A DNA stretch of 64,000 nt from Bacteroidales bacterium (GCA_016707785.1 JADJGZ010000013.1:1-64000), one strand, 5' to 3'; shown: positions 54,089 through 63,127, counted from the first letter of the stretch. Notes: generated by a model not told the origin, from the sequence alone. Translations and numbers: made by a program.

Positions 54089-54671
54089 CGCCAACGCGTG
54101 TGTATCCTCATTGCATGATGTTTTTTCCTCAAATATTCAGCATTGCACAAGTAGAACTAATCATATTTTAATGTCAACAATCAAAATGCAGATAAATTAC
54201 CCCGGCAGAAACTCCAATATATAATCACGAATGTAAATACCTGATCCTTCTATAGTCAAACAAGAAGTCAAATATAAATAAATTGGCACGATAACACTAA
54301 TAGTTTATGCTTGTATGACTTCACATAATAATAATGGTGGGCAGGCTTTTCACCGGGAAATTTATTTAAGCAAATTCCAGGTTCTGAATATAAGGCTTCA
54401 CATCCTGGATATTTCTGTCCCGGGTCTGAAGTATGCATCGGAAAGACCTGGCCATTCAGGAATTTATTCCACAAAAAGTATGACCATTCGGGAATGAATT
54501 CCATAATGGACATAACCATTCGGGAATTGGACTTGTTTGCCAATTACCTTCCTTCAGAAGGAATCTGCGAAACGAAATTAAAAAAAGCCGGGAAATCCAC
54601 TCCTACAACAATGCGATTAGGATTGCCATTTTGGGCCGGTTTTTTCTTACCTTTATTTCAGAATTCTGCAT
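54089..54671. other. Intergenic region upstream of the TPR regulator
   Basis: Starts with a GC-richer patch (GCCGCCAACGCGTGTG, from 54087) that holds GTTGGCG on the minus strand and may mark the far edge of the Fic cassette. Near 54450-54535, the words CCATTCGGGAATGAATTCCAT and CCATTCGGGAATTGG repeat in direct order with imperfect inversion, a possible operator but unproven. TACCTTTA (54648-54655) with TTG 22 bp upstream is a possible promoter of the next gene. No coding gene is seen. Confidence 0.4.
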
Positions 54672-56681
54672 ATGAACCATTTTCTATCGGTTAAAATTGC
54701 AACCGTACTGCTATTCAGTGTTTTATTATCTGCCCCAAATGAGGTATCTGCCCAGTCAGGGAAATCTTCCTGCGATACAGCTATGTACAAACGTATCCTT
54801 TTGGAGGCCTCAGCTGCCTCATCGGATTCTGCCATAAAGCTGTATGAAGAAGCCATCCGGAGCATCGGAAATTGTATTTCAAAGTCGGACAGAAAGTCAA
54901 AGAGAACCTTGCAAAAGCAATTGATGAAGTCCTATTCCGGACTGGGAATGGTATATTTTCAGGATCTCCGTTATGATAAAGCAAGGCAGAACTTTGACCC
55001 GGCCTACAATCTTTCCAAAGAGCTCAGTTCGCCTGTGGATATGGCCGATTGCCTCTTTAACCTGGCTGAACTCTGTCTCGAACAAAGCCAGTTCAGGGAA
55101 GCAACCCGCTATTATACTGAATCCATGGACCAGTATAAAATAGCGGGAGATGCCTCCGGGCAGTTCTGGTGCTATACCGGGATGGGCATCGTTCAAAAGC
55201 AGATGGGAAACCTGGGAGATGCAGTGGTATGCTATAATAAAGCATTGGATGTCACCCAAAAGGCTGGTTTAAAGAATGAAGCCGCTAGTTGTTACAATAA
55301 CCTGGGGAATGTTTACCGCAAAAAAGGTGACTTTTCACGGGCGATGGAATCCTACGAAAAGGCCATCAATCAATTTAAAGCTCTGAAGAATGATATGATG
55401 GTGTCGGATTGCCAGAACAATATTGGTAATCTGTATCTCGATCATGGCGATCCCTTCCGTGCCCTTGATTACTACAACCAGTCACTGAAAATCGTTAAAG
55501 CGCTGAATGATGAATATCGGCTGATCATTCGTTATAAAAACATTGCAGATGCCTATACGGATCTGAAGGATTATGAAAATGCAGGCCAGTTTCTCAACGA
55601 TGCCATGAAACTTGCACAGAAATCAGGCGATAAATCATTCCTGGCATCCTGCTATATGCAGTTGGGTAAACTCCAAAGCCTGAGGAAAGAGCCTGAGATT
55701 GCCCTGGCGTATTATGAAAAAGCCTTATCGCTATTTGAAACAATCGGTTCGAAAGCTGATGTAGCTGAAGCATTGGTAGAAATTGCTCAAATTGAATTAG
55801 TCCGTGGGAATATAAATGAATCTATAAAGTATGCAGAAAATGCGGTGAAACAGTCTGCTATTTCAGGGAGTCTGAAGATACGACTGGATGCTACCCTCTG
55901 TCTTTCAAACGGATATGAGCAAAAAGGAGATGAAAAGCTTGCATTGGAGTGGATGAAAAAAGCTGTCCGGTTAAAGGATAGTATTTATAACGCCGATAAA
56001 TACAGGACCATTGAAGAAATAGAAGCAGGCTTTGTGCAGAATAGTCTTACGGAAGAAAATAAAATTCTCACGGAGAACAGTCAACTTCAGAAAAATGCCA
56101 TCAGAACCAGGAATATTCTTGTAATCTTAATGGCTCTGTGCCTCATCCTGAGTGCGGTTATTATCTGGTTGGTTTATAAGCGTCAGAAAGAAGCAAAGAA
56201 GGAAACAGCGAAAGTGCAGCAACTCAGTGAAGAGAAAATAGGGAAACTTAATGAGGATCTATCCGTAAAAGAAAGGGAATTAACTTCCAAGACTATTTTC
56301 ATCAATCAGAAAAACCAACTTCTCGAAAAACTGATCAAAGACCTGGAAGAGTTGAAACAGTCAGGTGGAGCTGCTGCTGCAATTCATGGATTGCAATCCA
56401 CGCTTAAGCAGGAACTATCCCCCAATAACTGGAAAGAGTTCGAATTGCAGTTTAATGATGTGCACCCCGGTTTTCAAAATCGCCTGCTTGAGCAGTACCC
56501 TGAGCTTTCCCCCTCAGAACGGCGGCTCTGTTCTTTCATCCGTCTTGATATGAATACCCGTGAAATATCCTCTCTCAGTGGACAGTCAATAAAAAGTATT
56601 GAAGTCGCCCGTACACGTATACGGAAAAAGCTCAATGTCCCCCATGAGCATAACCTGGCTAATTTTATTGCGAAGCTCTGA
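54672..56681 (+). CDS. Membrane TPR protein with LuxR-type DNA-binding domain
   Basis: 669 residues. Signal-like segment 1-27 (ending VSAQ), then about eight tetratricopeptide repeats (about 75-420; for example AASCYNNLGNVYRKKGDFSRA and SDCQNNIGNLYLDHGDPFRAL), a membrane helix (about 476-498, NILVILMALCLILSAVIIWLV), a coiled-coil, and a C-terminal LuxR/GerE-like helix-turn-helix (LSPSERRLCSFIRLDMNTREISSLSGQSIKSIEVARTRIRKKL). This architecture is common in Bacteroidota: a periplasmic sensor and a cytosolic DNA-binding end in one chain. Targets are unknown. The adjacent lipoprotein run downstream could be one, but this is only positional. Confidence 0.9.
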   Translation: MNHFLSVKIATVLLFSVLLSAPNEVSAQSGKSSCDTAMYKRILLEASAASSDSAIKLYEEAIRSIGNCISKSDRKSKRTLQKQLMKSYSGLGMVYFQDLRYDKARQNFDPAYNLSKELSSPVDMADCLFNLAELCLEQSQFREATRYYTESMDQYKIAGDASGQFWCYTGMGIVQKQMGNLGDAVVCYNKALDVTQKAGLKNEAASCYNNLGNVYRKKGDFSRAMESYEKAINQFKALKNDMMVSDCQNNIGNLYLDHGDPFRALDYYNQSLKIVKALNDEYRLIIRYKNIADAYTDLKDYENAGQFLNDAMKLAQKSGDKSFLASCYMQLGKLQSLRKEPEIALAYYEKALSLFETIGSKADVAEALVEIAQIELVRGNINESIKYAENAVKQSAISGSLKIRLDATLCLSNGYEQKGDEKLALEWMKKAVRLKDSIYNADKYRTIEEIEAGFVQNSLTEENKILTENSQLQKNAIRTRNILVILMALCLILSAVIIWLVYKRQKEAKKETAKVQQLSEEKIGKLNEDLSVKERELTSKTIFINQKNQLLEKLIKDLEELKQSGGAAAAIHGLQSTLKQELSPNNWKEFELQFNDVHPGFQNRLLEQYPELSPSERRLCSFIRLDMNTREISSLSGQSIKSIEVARTRIRKKLNVPHEHNLANFIAKL

Positions 56682-56731
56682 GTCCAGCGTATTCCAGGGT
56701 GCTGGGTGCTGGGTGCTGGGTGCTGGGCGCT

Positions 56732-56788
56732 GTCTGCCCCGAAGGGGAGCTTTTGGCTCTGAGTGCCCCGAAAGGTAGCCTTTGGCTC
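56732..56788 (+). repeat. Two double-hairpin REP-like units
   Basis: Copies at about 56732-56759 and 56761-56788 repeat the CCCCGAAGGGG / AGCxTTTGGCTC layout of the cluster at 3621. The second has decayed (CCCCGAAAGGT). The preceding tandem words (GTGCTGGGTGCTGGG) mirror the CAGCACTCAG words next to the reverse copy at 17854. Confidence 0.75.
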
Positions 56789-56872
56789 TGGAAGCAAAAT
56801 TATCCTAATGCTCGGTGATTGGAACACGCCTGCCTGCCGGCGAGGCAGGGATGACGCGGATTATTGCGCGGA

Positions 56873-56934
56873 TCCGTCAGCTGACGGACGGATTTAAATT
56901 CATTCGTGAAAATTCGTGTCCGTCAGCTGACGGA
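56873..56934. repeat. Two copies of a 16-bp perfect palindrome
   Basis: TCCGTCAGCTGACGGA occurs at 56873-56888 and again at 56919-56934. Between them lies ATTCATTCGTGAAAATTCGTG, itself a partial direct repeat. Each palindrome could form a hairpin or a dimer-binding site. Confidence 0.75.
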
Positions 56935-57126
56935 TCCATGTAATTCGTATTCTATCAGTTACATATAAAGTTCAATTATCAAGTATTAACACAAACTATC
57001 CCCTTCGTGGCAACTTCTAATCTCCTATTCTCCACATCTTCTCATATTCAAATTGTCGAATTGTCGAATTGTCAAATTGTCGAATTGTCGAATTTTCAAG
57101 CCAAAACCTCCCCTCCAAAGCAATCC

Positions 57127-57209
57127 TACATTCCACATTCCACATCCAACATCCCACATCCGACATTAGACATCCGACATTAGACATCCGACATCCCACA
57201 TCCGACATT
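57127..57209. repeat. Short tandem words (ACATCCGACATT type)
   Basis: About ten imperfect repetitions of an 8-12 bp word (ACATTCCACATCC, ACATCCGACATTAG). Similar but not identical words occur at 17407-17430 and near 4310. Spacing is too short and irregular for a CRISPR array. Confidence 0.6.
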
Positions 57210-57258
57210 ATGAGTGTTTTTGTAGGGTGTCCTGAACGTATTTGTAGGGCATCATTTC

Positions 57259-57289
57259 TTGCAGTAACTTCCTGCCTGATATAGCTTTG
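57259..57289 (+). promoter_or_regulatory. Bacteroidota-type promoter for the lipoprotein run
   Basis: TTG (57259-57261), 20 bp, then TAGCTTTG (57282-57289), both fitting consensus. Predicted transcription start about 57296, about 38 nt before the ATG at 57334. Confidence 0.6.
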
Positions 57290-57333
57290 TCCGGTCTTGT
57301 AAATGCATGGTCATAACCTAAAAATTGACTCAA

Positions 57334-58404
57334 ATGAAACTGTTTCAATTATTTCAATTATCATGCTTAATACTGTTAGTAGGGACTTCTTGCGAAAAGG
57401 AAGGACCGCCTACCCAACCCGAGAAGGAAACAGGTATTGCCTTCTGTGCCGGAAGCTATACAAATGATAAAGGACTCTCGGTTCCCTGTTATTGGTCGGG
57501 GACTAAACGTGTCGAATTGACAGGAGAGGGATTGTTGGCAGGAATGGTAAATGCCATTTATGTGAAAGATGGGGTGGTTTATTGCGCCGGGACTTACTCA
57601 ACTGCTATTAAAAGTGGGATTCCCTGTTATTGGGAGGGCAAAGAGCTACATGTTCTTGACATTAACGGGCCAGGTGGCGCTAGTTGTATCACTGCTTCAA
57701 ATGGCATCGTTTATTGCGGAGGTCAGTACACCGAAGGAAATACCAATTATAGTTGTTACTGGAAAGGAACATCACTATTCAAACTTGAAAAAAAGCCCTT
57801 TCAAACTCATCTAAAATGCATAGGTGTAACTGAGTCAGGTACAGTTTATTGTGCAGGTAGTGCAGAGGCAGAAAGCTATGGTTCTCCATTTTACTGGAAG
57901 GATACAACTTTCCATCATTTGTCAAGACAAGATGTTTGGGTGAATTGGGCTGGTGAATACTGGCATCATGATGGAACTGTTTACAGCATGGATATAAAAG
58001 GAGAAAGAGTCTATTTCGGAGGCTGTGGTGATGGTAATGACCATGGTTCCAATCCCTGCTTCTGGGAGGATGGCTCTGTGGAAATGACCTATTTGCAGGA
58101 AGCAAGAGGTGAATGCCATGCTGTGAGTGCCAGCGGGAGTATATATTATGGAGGTTGGTACTATCCCAACCAAAATAGCGGCCCTAGAGCTTGTTATTGG
58201 CCTCAGGGTGGGGAAGTCGTCCAACTGCCTGAAGGTGGGAGAGTCATGGCGATTGGTAGTCGTAATACTACAATTTATTGTGTGGTATTGGATGTTCCGG
58301 GAAAAACATATCCTGTTTATTGGGACGGTTCTTTCTGGTACGATATGGTTGGTTCTGCAGATATGAGCAAATCTGAGATTCGTTGTTATGCAATTGCCAA
58401 TTAA
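57334..58404 (+). CDS. Surface lipoprotein with repeated propeller-like units
   Basis: 356 residues from the ATG at 57334; a TTG three codons upstream is less likely. Lipobox LLVGTSC (about Cys20). The rest is made of about seven repeats of roughly 45-50 residues with the pattern VYCAG.Y......PCYWxG (VVYCAGTYS, IVYCGGQYT, TVYCAGSAE, IYYGGWYYP), each pairing a Tyr-Cys with a downstream Cys-Tyr-Trp. This suggests a beta-propeller with possible disulfide bridges. No known family name. It is the first gene of the downstream accessory lipoprotein run. Confidence 0.7.
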   Translation: MKLFQLFQLSCLILLVGTSCEKEGPPTQPEKETGIAFCAGSYTNDKGLSVPCYWSGTKRVELTGEGLLAGMVNAIYVKDGVVYCAGTYSTAIKSGIPCYWEGKELHVLDINGPGGASCITASNGIVYCGGQYTEGNTNYSCYWKGTSLFKLEKKPFQTHLKCIGVTESGTVYCAGSAEAESYGSPFYWKDTTFHHLSRQDVWVNWAGEYWHHDGTVYSMDIKGERVYFGGCGDGNDHGSNPCFWEDGSVEMTYLQEARGECHAVSASGSIYYGGWYYPNQNSGPRACYWPQGGEVVQLPEGGRVMAIGSRNTTIYCVVLDVPGKTYPVYWDGSFWYDMVGSADMSKSEIRCYAIAN

Positions 58405-58440
58405 TGACTAATTTGTTAAATAGTACAAAATCAATCAGTT

Positions 58441-59862
58441 ATGAATAAACGATTTTTATTTATTGCCACAATTCTGGGAATTTTATTCTTTGGATGCAAG
58501 AAGGAATCTGATCCTGAAGGGTCGGATCCTTCTGAAAAAACCAGCAGTTTTGAATGGGTAAAACAAGCAGGTGGCACTAACACCGATTATGGTCATTGCA
58601 TTGCAACAGATGACCAGGGAAATATTTATACATCAGGATGTTTTACCGGAACTGCAACTTTTGGCTCCTTTTCTCTGCAATCAGATGGGAATAATAACAT
58701 ATTCATCACTAAAATGGATGCCAGCGGTGAATTCAAATGGGCAAAAAAGTGTGGAGGAAACTCCTTGTTTACTGACCAGGAGAGGATGAATTCAATGGCC
58801 CTGGATGCAGATGGTAATGTTTATGTCTGCGGAACCTTCAGCGATACTAGCTATTTTGATACTACTGCGCTTTACACCACAAATAATGACATTTTCATAG
58901 CAAAGTTGAATAGCATTGGTGATTTCGTTTGGGCAAAACAGGCGGGAGGTGGCGGAAATGGCGATTTTGCATTTTCAATAGCTGTTGATAACCTGGGTGG
59001 CGTTTTCCTTGCAGGTGCATTTTACCACGAAGCGTGGTTCGGAGATATTTCCTTGAAGGGCCCGGCTCCTGGTTCATATTCCTTTATTGCCCGAATGAGC
59101 ACTTCTGGTCAGTTTTCATGGGCAAAGATGGTTGCTGAAAGTACCGTTGTTGGTATTAGAGCAATTACAGCTGATTCGGAGGGAAATGCTTATTTCACCG
59201 GATTTTATAACCATTCTGCAACCATCGGGCCATTCCCGGTAGAAGCTATTAACCAGTTTTCAGATATTTATGTTGCCAAAATAACAGCAAGCGGAATTTA
59301 TGAGTGGGTAAATATTGCTCAAGGAGCAAATTACGATGTTGCAGAAGCCATTTGCGTTGATAATCAACAAAATGTATGCATAACCGGAACTTTTATTGAT
59401 AGCATCCAATTTGGAACAGATCGGCTGCTGACAAGTGGCAAAGATGCTTTTATTGCAAAGATGAATTCTTCTGGCAACTGGTTATGGGCAAAACAAGGTA
59501 AAACCACGAAAACAATTCCCGAGAATCTTTCAATAGGCACTTCCGTTAGTGCAGATAATAACGGCAATGTTTATGCAACAGGCTATCTTATGGGTACCTC
59601 CATATTGGGTGCCGACACGATTATTTCTAATGGGCATACCAATGCATTCATGATTAAACTCGATCCCAACGGGGATTTTGTTTGGGTAAATCATTCCACA
59701 ACCAAGGGTAATTCGGCGGGGGCATGCATTGTCCCTGATAACTCCGGGAATTGCTATGCTACAGGCTATTTCAGCAATAGCACCACTTTTGGTGATCAAG
59801 TATTACCCTGGTCAGGGAGCACAGATATTTTCATTGCAAAAGTAAAAGAGGTCAAAAACTGA
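58441..59862 (+). CDS. Surface lipoprotein with SBBP-like beta-propeller repeats
   Basis: 473 residues. Lipobox GILFFGC (Cys19), followed by KKES. Seven to eight repeats of about 50-60 residues read D..GN.Y..G.F.GT..FG...L.S.G..DIFIAK....G.F.WAK.AGG (SIAVDNLGGVFLAGAF, SIALDADGNVYVCGTF in pattern). This is the SBBP/beta-propeller pattern of secreted bacterial proteins. It lacks a T9SS tail, so it is presumably retained by its lipid. It is 36 bp after the previous lipoprotein and probably in the same transcript. Confidence 0.8.
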   Translation: MNKRFLFIATILGILFFGCKKESDPEGSDPSEKTSSFEWVKQAGGTNTDYGHCIATDDQGNIYTSGCFTGTATFGSFSLQSDGNNNIFITKMDASGEFKWAKKCGGNSLFTDQERMNSMALDADGNVYVCGTFSDTSYFDTTALYTTNNDIFIAKLNSIGDFVWAKQAGGGGNGDFAFSIAVDNLGGVFLAGAFYHEAWFGDISLKGPAPGSYSFIARMSTSGQFSWAKMVAESTVVGIRAITADSEGNAYFTGFYNHSATIGPFPVEAINQFSDIYVAKITASGIYEWVNIAQGANYDVAEAICVDNQQNVCITGTFIDSIQFGTDRLLTSGKDAFIAKMNSSGNWLWAKQGKTTKTIPENLSIGTSVSADNNGNVYATGYLMGTSILGADTIISNGHTNAFMIKLDPNGDFVWVNHSTTKGNSAGACIVPDNSGNCYATGYFSNSTTFGDQVLPWSGSTDIFIAKVKEVKN

Positions 59863-59878
59863 ATTAATCAAAAAGGGA

Positions 59879-60988
59879 ATGGCCATGAAAACAATCTGGT
59901 TTTTTCAGGCATTGGTATTAATTGCATTGCTCTCATGTTCTTCCGGTGGAACTTCTGACAGTTCTATAAACCCGGAAGAATTTGCTGGAGAGAAGCCCAT
60001 GGTATTTAAATTAAAGAATGAACCCAATGAGCATGCATTTTCCTTCTTGTTACCCGAAGGATGGTCTGTTACCGGAGGTATCACACGTGTCGATCCTAAT
60101 ACAGCAGGTGGCTCAGGCAATTCCATTGAAGCTAAGCTTTATATGAAGCTCCGGGCACCCGATAACAAGGCTGAAATCGGATGGCTGCCAGATACCCGCT
60201 TTTTCGATATGCGCCGCTACCAGGGTGTAAATCTTGCCGCTCCAATGTTCCCCGATGGCAGCAACTATAATGGCATGACAGTGATGCCAATCCCTTCTCC
60301 GGAACAATTTCTCCGATCGGTGGCTATCCCTTTTGCTCACCCGCATGCACAAGGGCTGACTATCACTGACATAAAACCTCTTCCTGCCCTGGCAGAAGAA
60401 TATGGTAAGATGTCGGCTCGCATATTACAAGGCTACCGATTATCCTACCAGGCCGCAATTCTCACTTTCGAATACAGCGAAAATGGAATCCATTTCATGG
60501 AAAAAATGGTCTGCACCATCGAGGATTTTGGTCAGCTGGGAGCAGGCCTTTGGGGTAATAAGGAGTGCTGGTATGTAAGGGCAGTAAAAAGTGACTTTAA
60601 CAAAATGGCCCCGGTTTTTGCCACCATCGGTCATTCAGTAAAAATTAACCCCGAATGGATCGGGCGCGAAATCCGCAGTCAGCAGGTTAACAGCAATATC
60701 GCCCTGCAAACTCAGCAAGCCATTGCTCAAATCGACAAGGAAATCACAGAACACCGGGCTTTGACAAATTCAGAGATCAACAACAATATGTATCTGAACC
60801 TCACGGGGCAGGAAGATTACACTAATCCATTCACAGGCGAAACTGAGAGAGGTACAAATGAATGGAATTACCGATGGGTGAATGAGCATGGAGATGTGAT
60901 CTGCTCCGATAATCAGAATTATGATCCTAATAAAGATGTGAATATAAAAATTCAGGGATTTAAAAAATCTCCGGTCAGAAAAAGGTAA
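59879..60988 (+). CDS. Lipoprotein of unknown function
   Basis: 369 residues. The start is ATG at 59879 or the second ATG at 59885. Lipobox LIALLSC (about Cys20), then a Ser-rich linker. The body has a conserved-looking first half (FSFLLPEGWSVTGGITRVDP, YMKLRAPDNKAEIGWLPDTRF) and a C-terminal half with an amphipathic helix (QQAIAQIDKEITEHRALTN) and GQEDYTNPFTGETERGTNEW, a module found in some proteins of the secretion-apparatus type. No family is assigned. It follows the SBBP protein by 16 bp and likely shares its transcript. Confidence 0.65.
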   Translation: MAMKTIWFFQALVLIALLSCSSGGTSDSSINPEEFAGEKPMVFKLKNEPNEHAFSFLLPEGWSVTGGITRVDPNTAGGSGNSIEAKLYMKLRAPDNKAEIGWLPDTRFFDMRRYQGVNLAAPMFPDGSNYNGMTVMPIPSPEQFLRSVAIPFAHPHAQGLTITDIKPLPALAEEYGKMSARILQGYRLSYQAAILTFEYSENGIHFMEKMVCTIEDFGQLGAGLWGNKECWYVRAVKSDFNKMAPVFATIGHSVKINPEWIGREIRSQQVNSNIALQTQQAIAQIDKEITEHRALTNSEINNNMYLNLTGQEDYTNPFTGETERGTNEWNYRWVNEHGDVICSDNQNYDPNKDVNIKIQGFKKSPVRKR

Positions 60989-61003
60989 GTAAAACTGAAA
61001 ACT

Positions 61004-61117
61004 ATGAAAACTAAGAACAGTTTACTTGTTGTGCTGCTGTGGTGGATGTTGTGTGGAAGATGTGGGCCCCCCCATTTCTGTTGTGCTTTGCTTGTGAGGA
61101 AGTTCATAAAGAAATAA
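61004..61117 (+). CDS. Possible 37-residue peptide, doubtful
   Basis: ATG at 61004 to TAA at 61115-61117, with a hydrophobic start (SLLVVLLWWMLC) that could be a small signal or lipoprotein, then a Cys-rich end (GPPHFCCALL). A C7 run (61067-61073) sits in the middle, so an indel may have changed the true frame. Its only other support is the position between co-directional genes (26 bp before the next). Confidence 0.2.
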   Translation: MKTKNSLLVVLLWWMLCGRCGPPHFCCALLVRKFIKK

Positions 61118-61142
61118 ATCAAATTAAATAATACACCAAACT

Positions 61143-61841
61143 ATGAAGATAAAAACAAACCCTTGGATGATTCTAGTGGCTGCAACAGGTATTGCCTTAA
61201 TACTGCTTTCAGGCAGCAGTTGTACTAAAGAAAATGATGACAATACCATTCCCACCGGCACTTTTACAGACCCCCGCGATGGCACTGTTTATAAAACAGT
61301 GACAATTGGGAACCAAACATGGCTGGCAGAAAATTTGAAATATTTGCCGGCTGTATTCGGCCCTGGCACAGGTTCTCAGACAGAGGCCCGGTATTATGTA
61401 TATGGATACGATGGCACTATCGTTGCCGAAGCTAAAGCTACAGCCAATTACTCTACTTACGGTGTCTTATACAACTGGTCAGCAGCCATGAGTGCTTGTC
61501 CGTCAGGCTGGCATTTGCCAACTGATGCAGAATGGACACAATTATCAACATTCCTGGGTGAAAGTGATGCTGGTGGAAAGCTCAAGGAAACAGGAACAAC
61601 TCATTGGAATGATCCCAACTTTGCAGCGACCAACGAAACCGGCTTTACTGCCTTGCCGGGTGGATATTGTTTCAGCGGTGTATCATTCACTGATATGGGA
61701 ATTGCAGGTTGCTGGTGGAGTGCAACAGAGGCTAACAGCAGCGGGTCCTGGTATCGGGGCATGGGCAGCAGTTACAGCGAATTAATCAAGATAAGCAACT
61801 TTAAAGAATTAGGGTTCTCAGTACGCTGTATTAAGGATTAA
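61143..61841 (+). CDS. FISUMP-domain lipoprotein (copy 1)
   Basis: 232 residues. Lipobox LLSGSSC (about Cys27), then a Lys/Asp-rich linker and the Fibrobacter-succinogenes major paralogous (FISUMP/TIGR02145) domain: FTDPRDGTVYKTVTIGNQTW, LAENLKYLP, YGVLYNWSAAMSACPSGWHLP, GGKLKETGTTHWNDPN, NETGFTALPGGY and WWSATEANSSGSWYRGM, then FSVRCIKD. The domain is a lectin-like beta fold of unclear role at the cell surface. Close paralogue of the next gene (68-bp gap), showing recent tandem duplication. Confidence 0.88.
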   Translation: MKIKTNPWMILVAATGIALILLSGSSCTKENDDNTIPTGTFTDPRDGTVYKTVTIGNQTWLAENLKYLPAVFGPGTGSQTEARYYVYGYDGTIVAEAKATANYSTYGVLYNWSAAMSACPSGWHLPTDAEWTQLSTFLGESDAGGKLKETGTTHWNDPNFAATNETGFTALPGGYCFSGVSFTDMGIAGCWWSATEANSSGSWYRGMGSSYSELIKISNFKELGFSVRCIKD

Positions 61842-61908
61842 TCCTCTGAATCCCAATCATGTATTTCCGGACTTTCTCTTAAAATGTTAACATACAATTT
61901 CTAATCAA

Positions 61909-62613
61909 ATGAAAACAAAATCTAATTCCTGGATGATTATTGTGGCAGTCACAACTATTGCCATTCTATTGACAGTTAACAGTAGTTGTAAAAAAGATAA
62001 TGATGATGATAATACCATCATCGCCGGCACCTTTACCGACCCCCGGGATGGCACTGTTTACAAGACACTGACAATAGGTGGCCAAACATGGTTGGCAGAA
62101 AACCTGAAATACCTGCCATCAGTAGTTGGCTCCGGCTCGGGTTCGCAAACCGATACTTACTATTATGTTTTTGGTTATCAGGGTACTTCTGTCACCGAAG
62201 CTAAATCTAACTCCAATTACACTACCTACGGTGTCTTATACAATTGGCCGGCAGCTATGATTGCATGTCCGGCTGGTTGGCATTTGCCAGGCGATCAAGA
62301 ATGGAGTCAATTAATGGATCATTTGGGGGGACAAGACATTGCAGGTGGAAAACTAAAAGAAAGCGGAACCACTCATTGGAATGATCCAAATACCGGGGCT
62401 ACCAATGAAACCGGCTTTTCTTCCCTTCCGGGTGGCTACCTGAATGGCGATGCCGAATTCCTTTACACCGGCTTTAATGGATATTGGTGGAGTTCTACTG
62501 AGTTTGGCTCCTCTGCAGCCTGGGGCCGTGGAATGTATTACAAAAGCGAAGCAGTCTCAAGAGATGCCAGCTATAAATCCTATGGTTTTTCTGTCGTTTG
62601 TGTGAAGGATTAA
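61909..62613 (+). CDS. FISUMP-domain lipoprotein (copy 2)
   Basis: 234 residues with the same lipoprotein start (lipobox-like VNSSC, then KKDNDDDN) and the same FISUMP motifs in the same order (FTDPRDGTVYKTLTIGGQTW, LAENLKYLP, YGVLYNWPAAMIACPAGWHLP, GGKLKESGTTHWNDPN, NETGFSSLPGGY, WWSSTEFGSS, FSVVCVKD). It differs from copy 1 mainly in the loop before the YGVLYNW motif and around GGY. The pattern of change in loops, not core, suggests diverging ligand contacts. Confidence 0.88.
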   Translation: MKTKSNSWMIIVAVTTIAILLTVNSSCKKDNDDDNTIIAGTFTDPRDGTVYKTLTIGGQTWLAENLKYLPSVVGSGSGSQTDTYYYVFGYQGTSVTEAKSNSNYTTYGVLYNWPAAMIACPAGWHLPGDQEWSQLMDHLGGQDIAGGKLKESGTTHWNDPNTGATNETGFSSLPGGYLNGDAEFLYTGFNGYWWSSTEFGSSAAWGRGMYYKSEAVSRDASYKSYGFSVVCVKD

Positions 62614-63127
62614 TTCCGGTGTGTGCTGGTATTGATCAGTGAAACAAATTAGACATCATGAACAGCCATGAAAAAACTACTCTTCAATTTGCAATTTGCA
62701 ATTTGCAATTTACACTTTGCATTTTGCATTAAACATATGTATAGGTCTTAAACCTGAGGTGCGAAGCTCCACGAAGGAAAAGATGCGGATTAGGGCTATA
62801 TTGCTTTCCGGAACAATTACAGTTTAAAATGAACATATTTAAAAAACTAAATGTTTATATTTTAGGAATCTAAAATTTTTTTCCGAACGGAAAGAATTGG
62901 AAAAGATTTGACACTAAAACACCCTCCTAAAAGCTATCGGGATGCACCAAATGATAAAACAACCTGGTGATTCCTGGTGAACTGATCGCTATCGGGATTC
63001 TACTTTGCTGTAAAGAAGTAAAAAGCAAGGCCCCCGTTATCATAAATTGCTCTAATGCGCTATTCTCAATCATTTCAATGCATTAGCAAAACTTTTCCCA
63101 AACACTAGTGCTTTAAAATGTAGTTTT
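62614..63127. other. 514-bp intergenic region with a tandem low-complexity word
   Basis: A GCAATTTGCAATTT tandem word runs at 62685-62731 (CAATTTGCAATTTGCAATTT, then TTTACACTTTGCATTTTGCATT). The rest has no ORF or clear promoter. Confidence 0.5.

Larger units (their letters stand above)
56682..57320. other. Repeat-rich intergenic region
   Basis: Successive repeat types: GTGCTGGGTGCTGGG tandem words (56698-56730), two double-hairpin units, a hairpin (CCTGCC...GGCAGG, about 56831-56849), two copies of the 16-bp palindrome TCCGTCAGCTGACGGA, AATTGTCG tandem words (57051-57094), and ACATCCGACATT-type words (57127-57209). No gene. The promoter of the next lipoprotein is at its right end. Confidence 0.75.

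Noticed and set aside
54268..54543. A 91-residue minus-strand ORF before the TPR gene
   Set aside because: Composition is random-like, with no start context or conserved pattern.
57051..57209. Possible CRISPR array from the regular short repeats
   Set aside because: Repeat words are 8-12 bp, imperfect, with no distinct spacers and no cas genes nearby.
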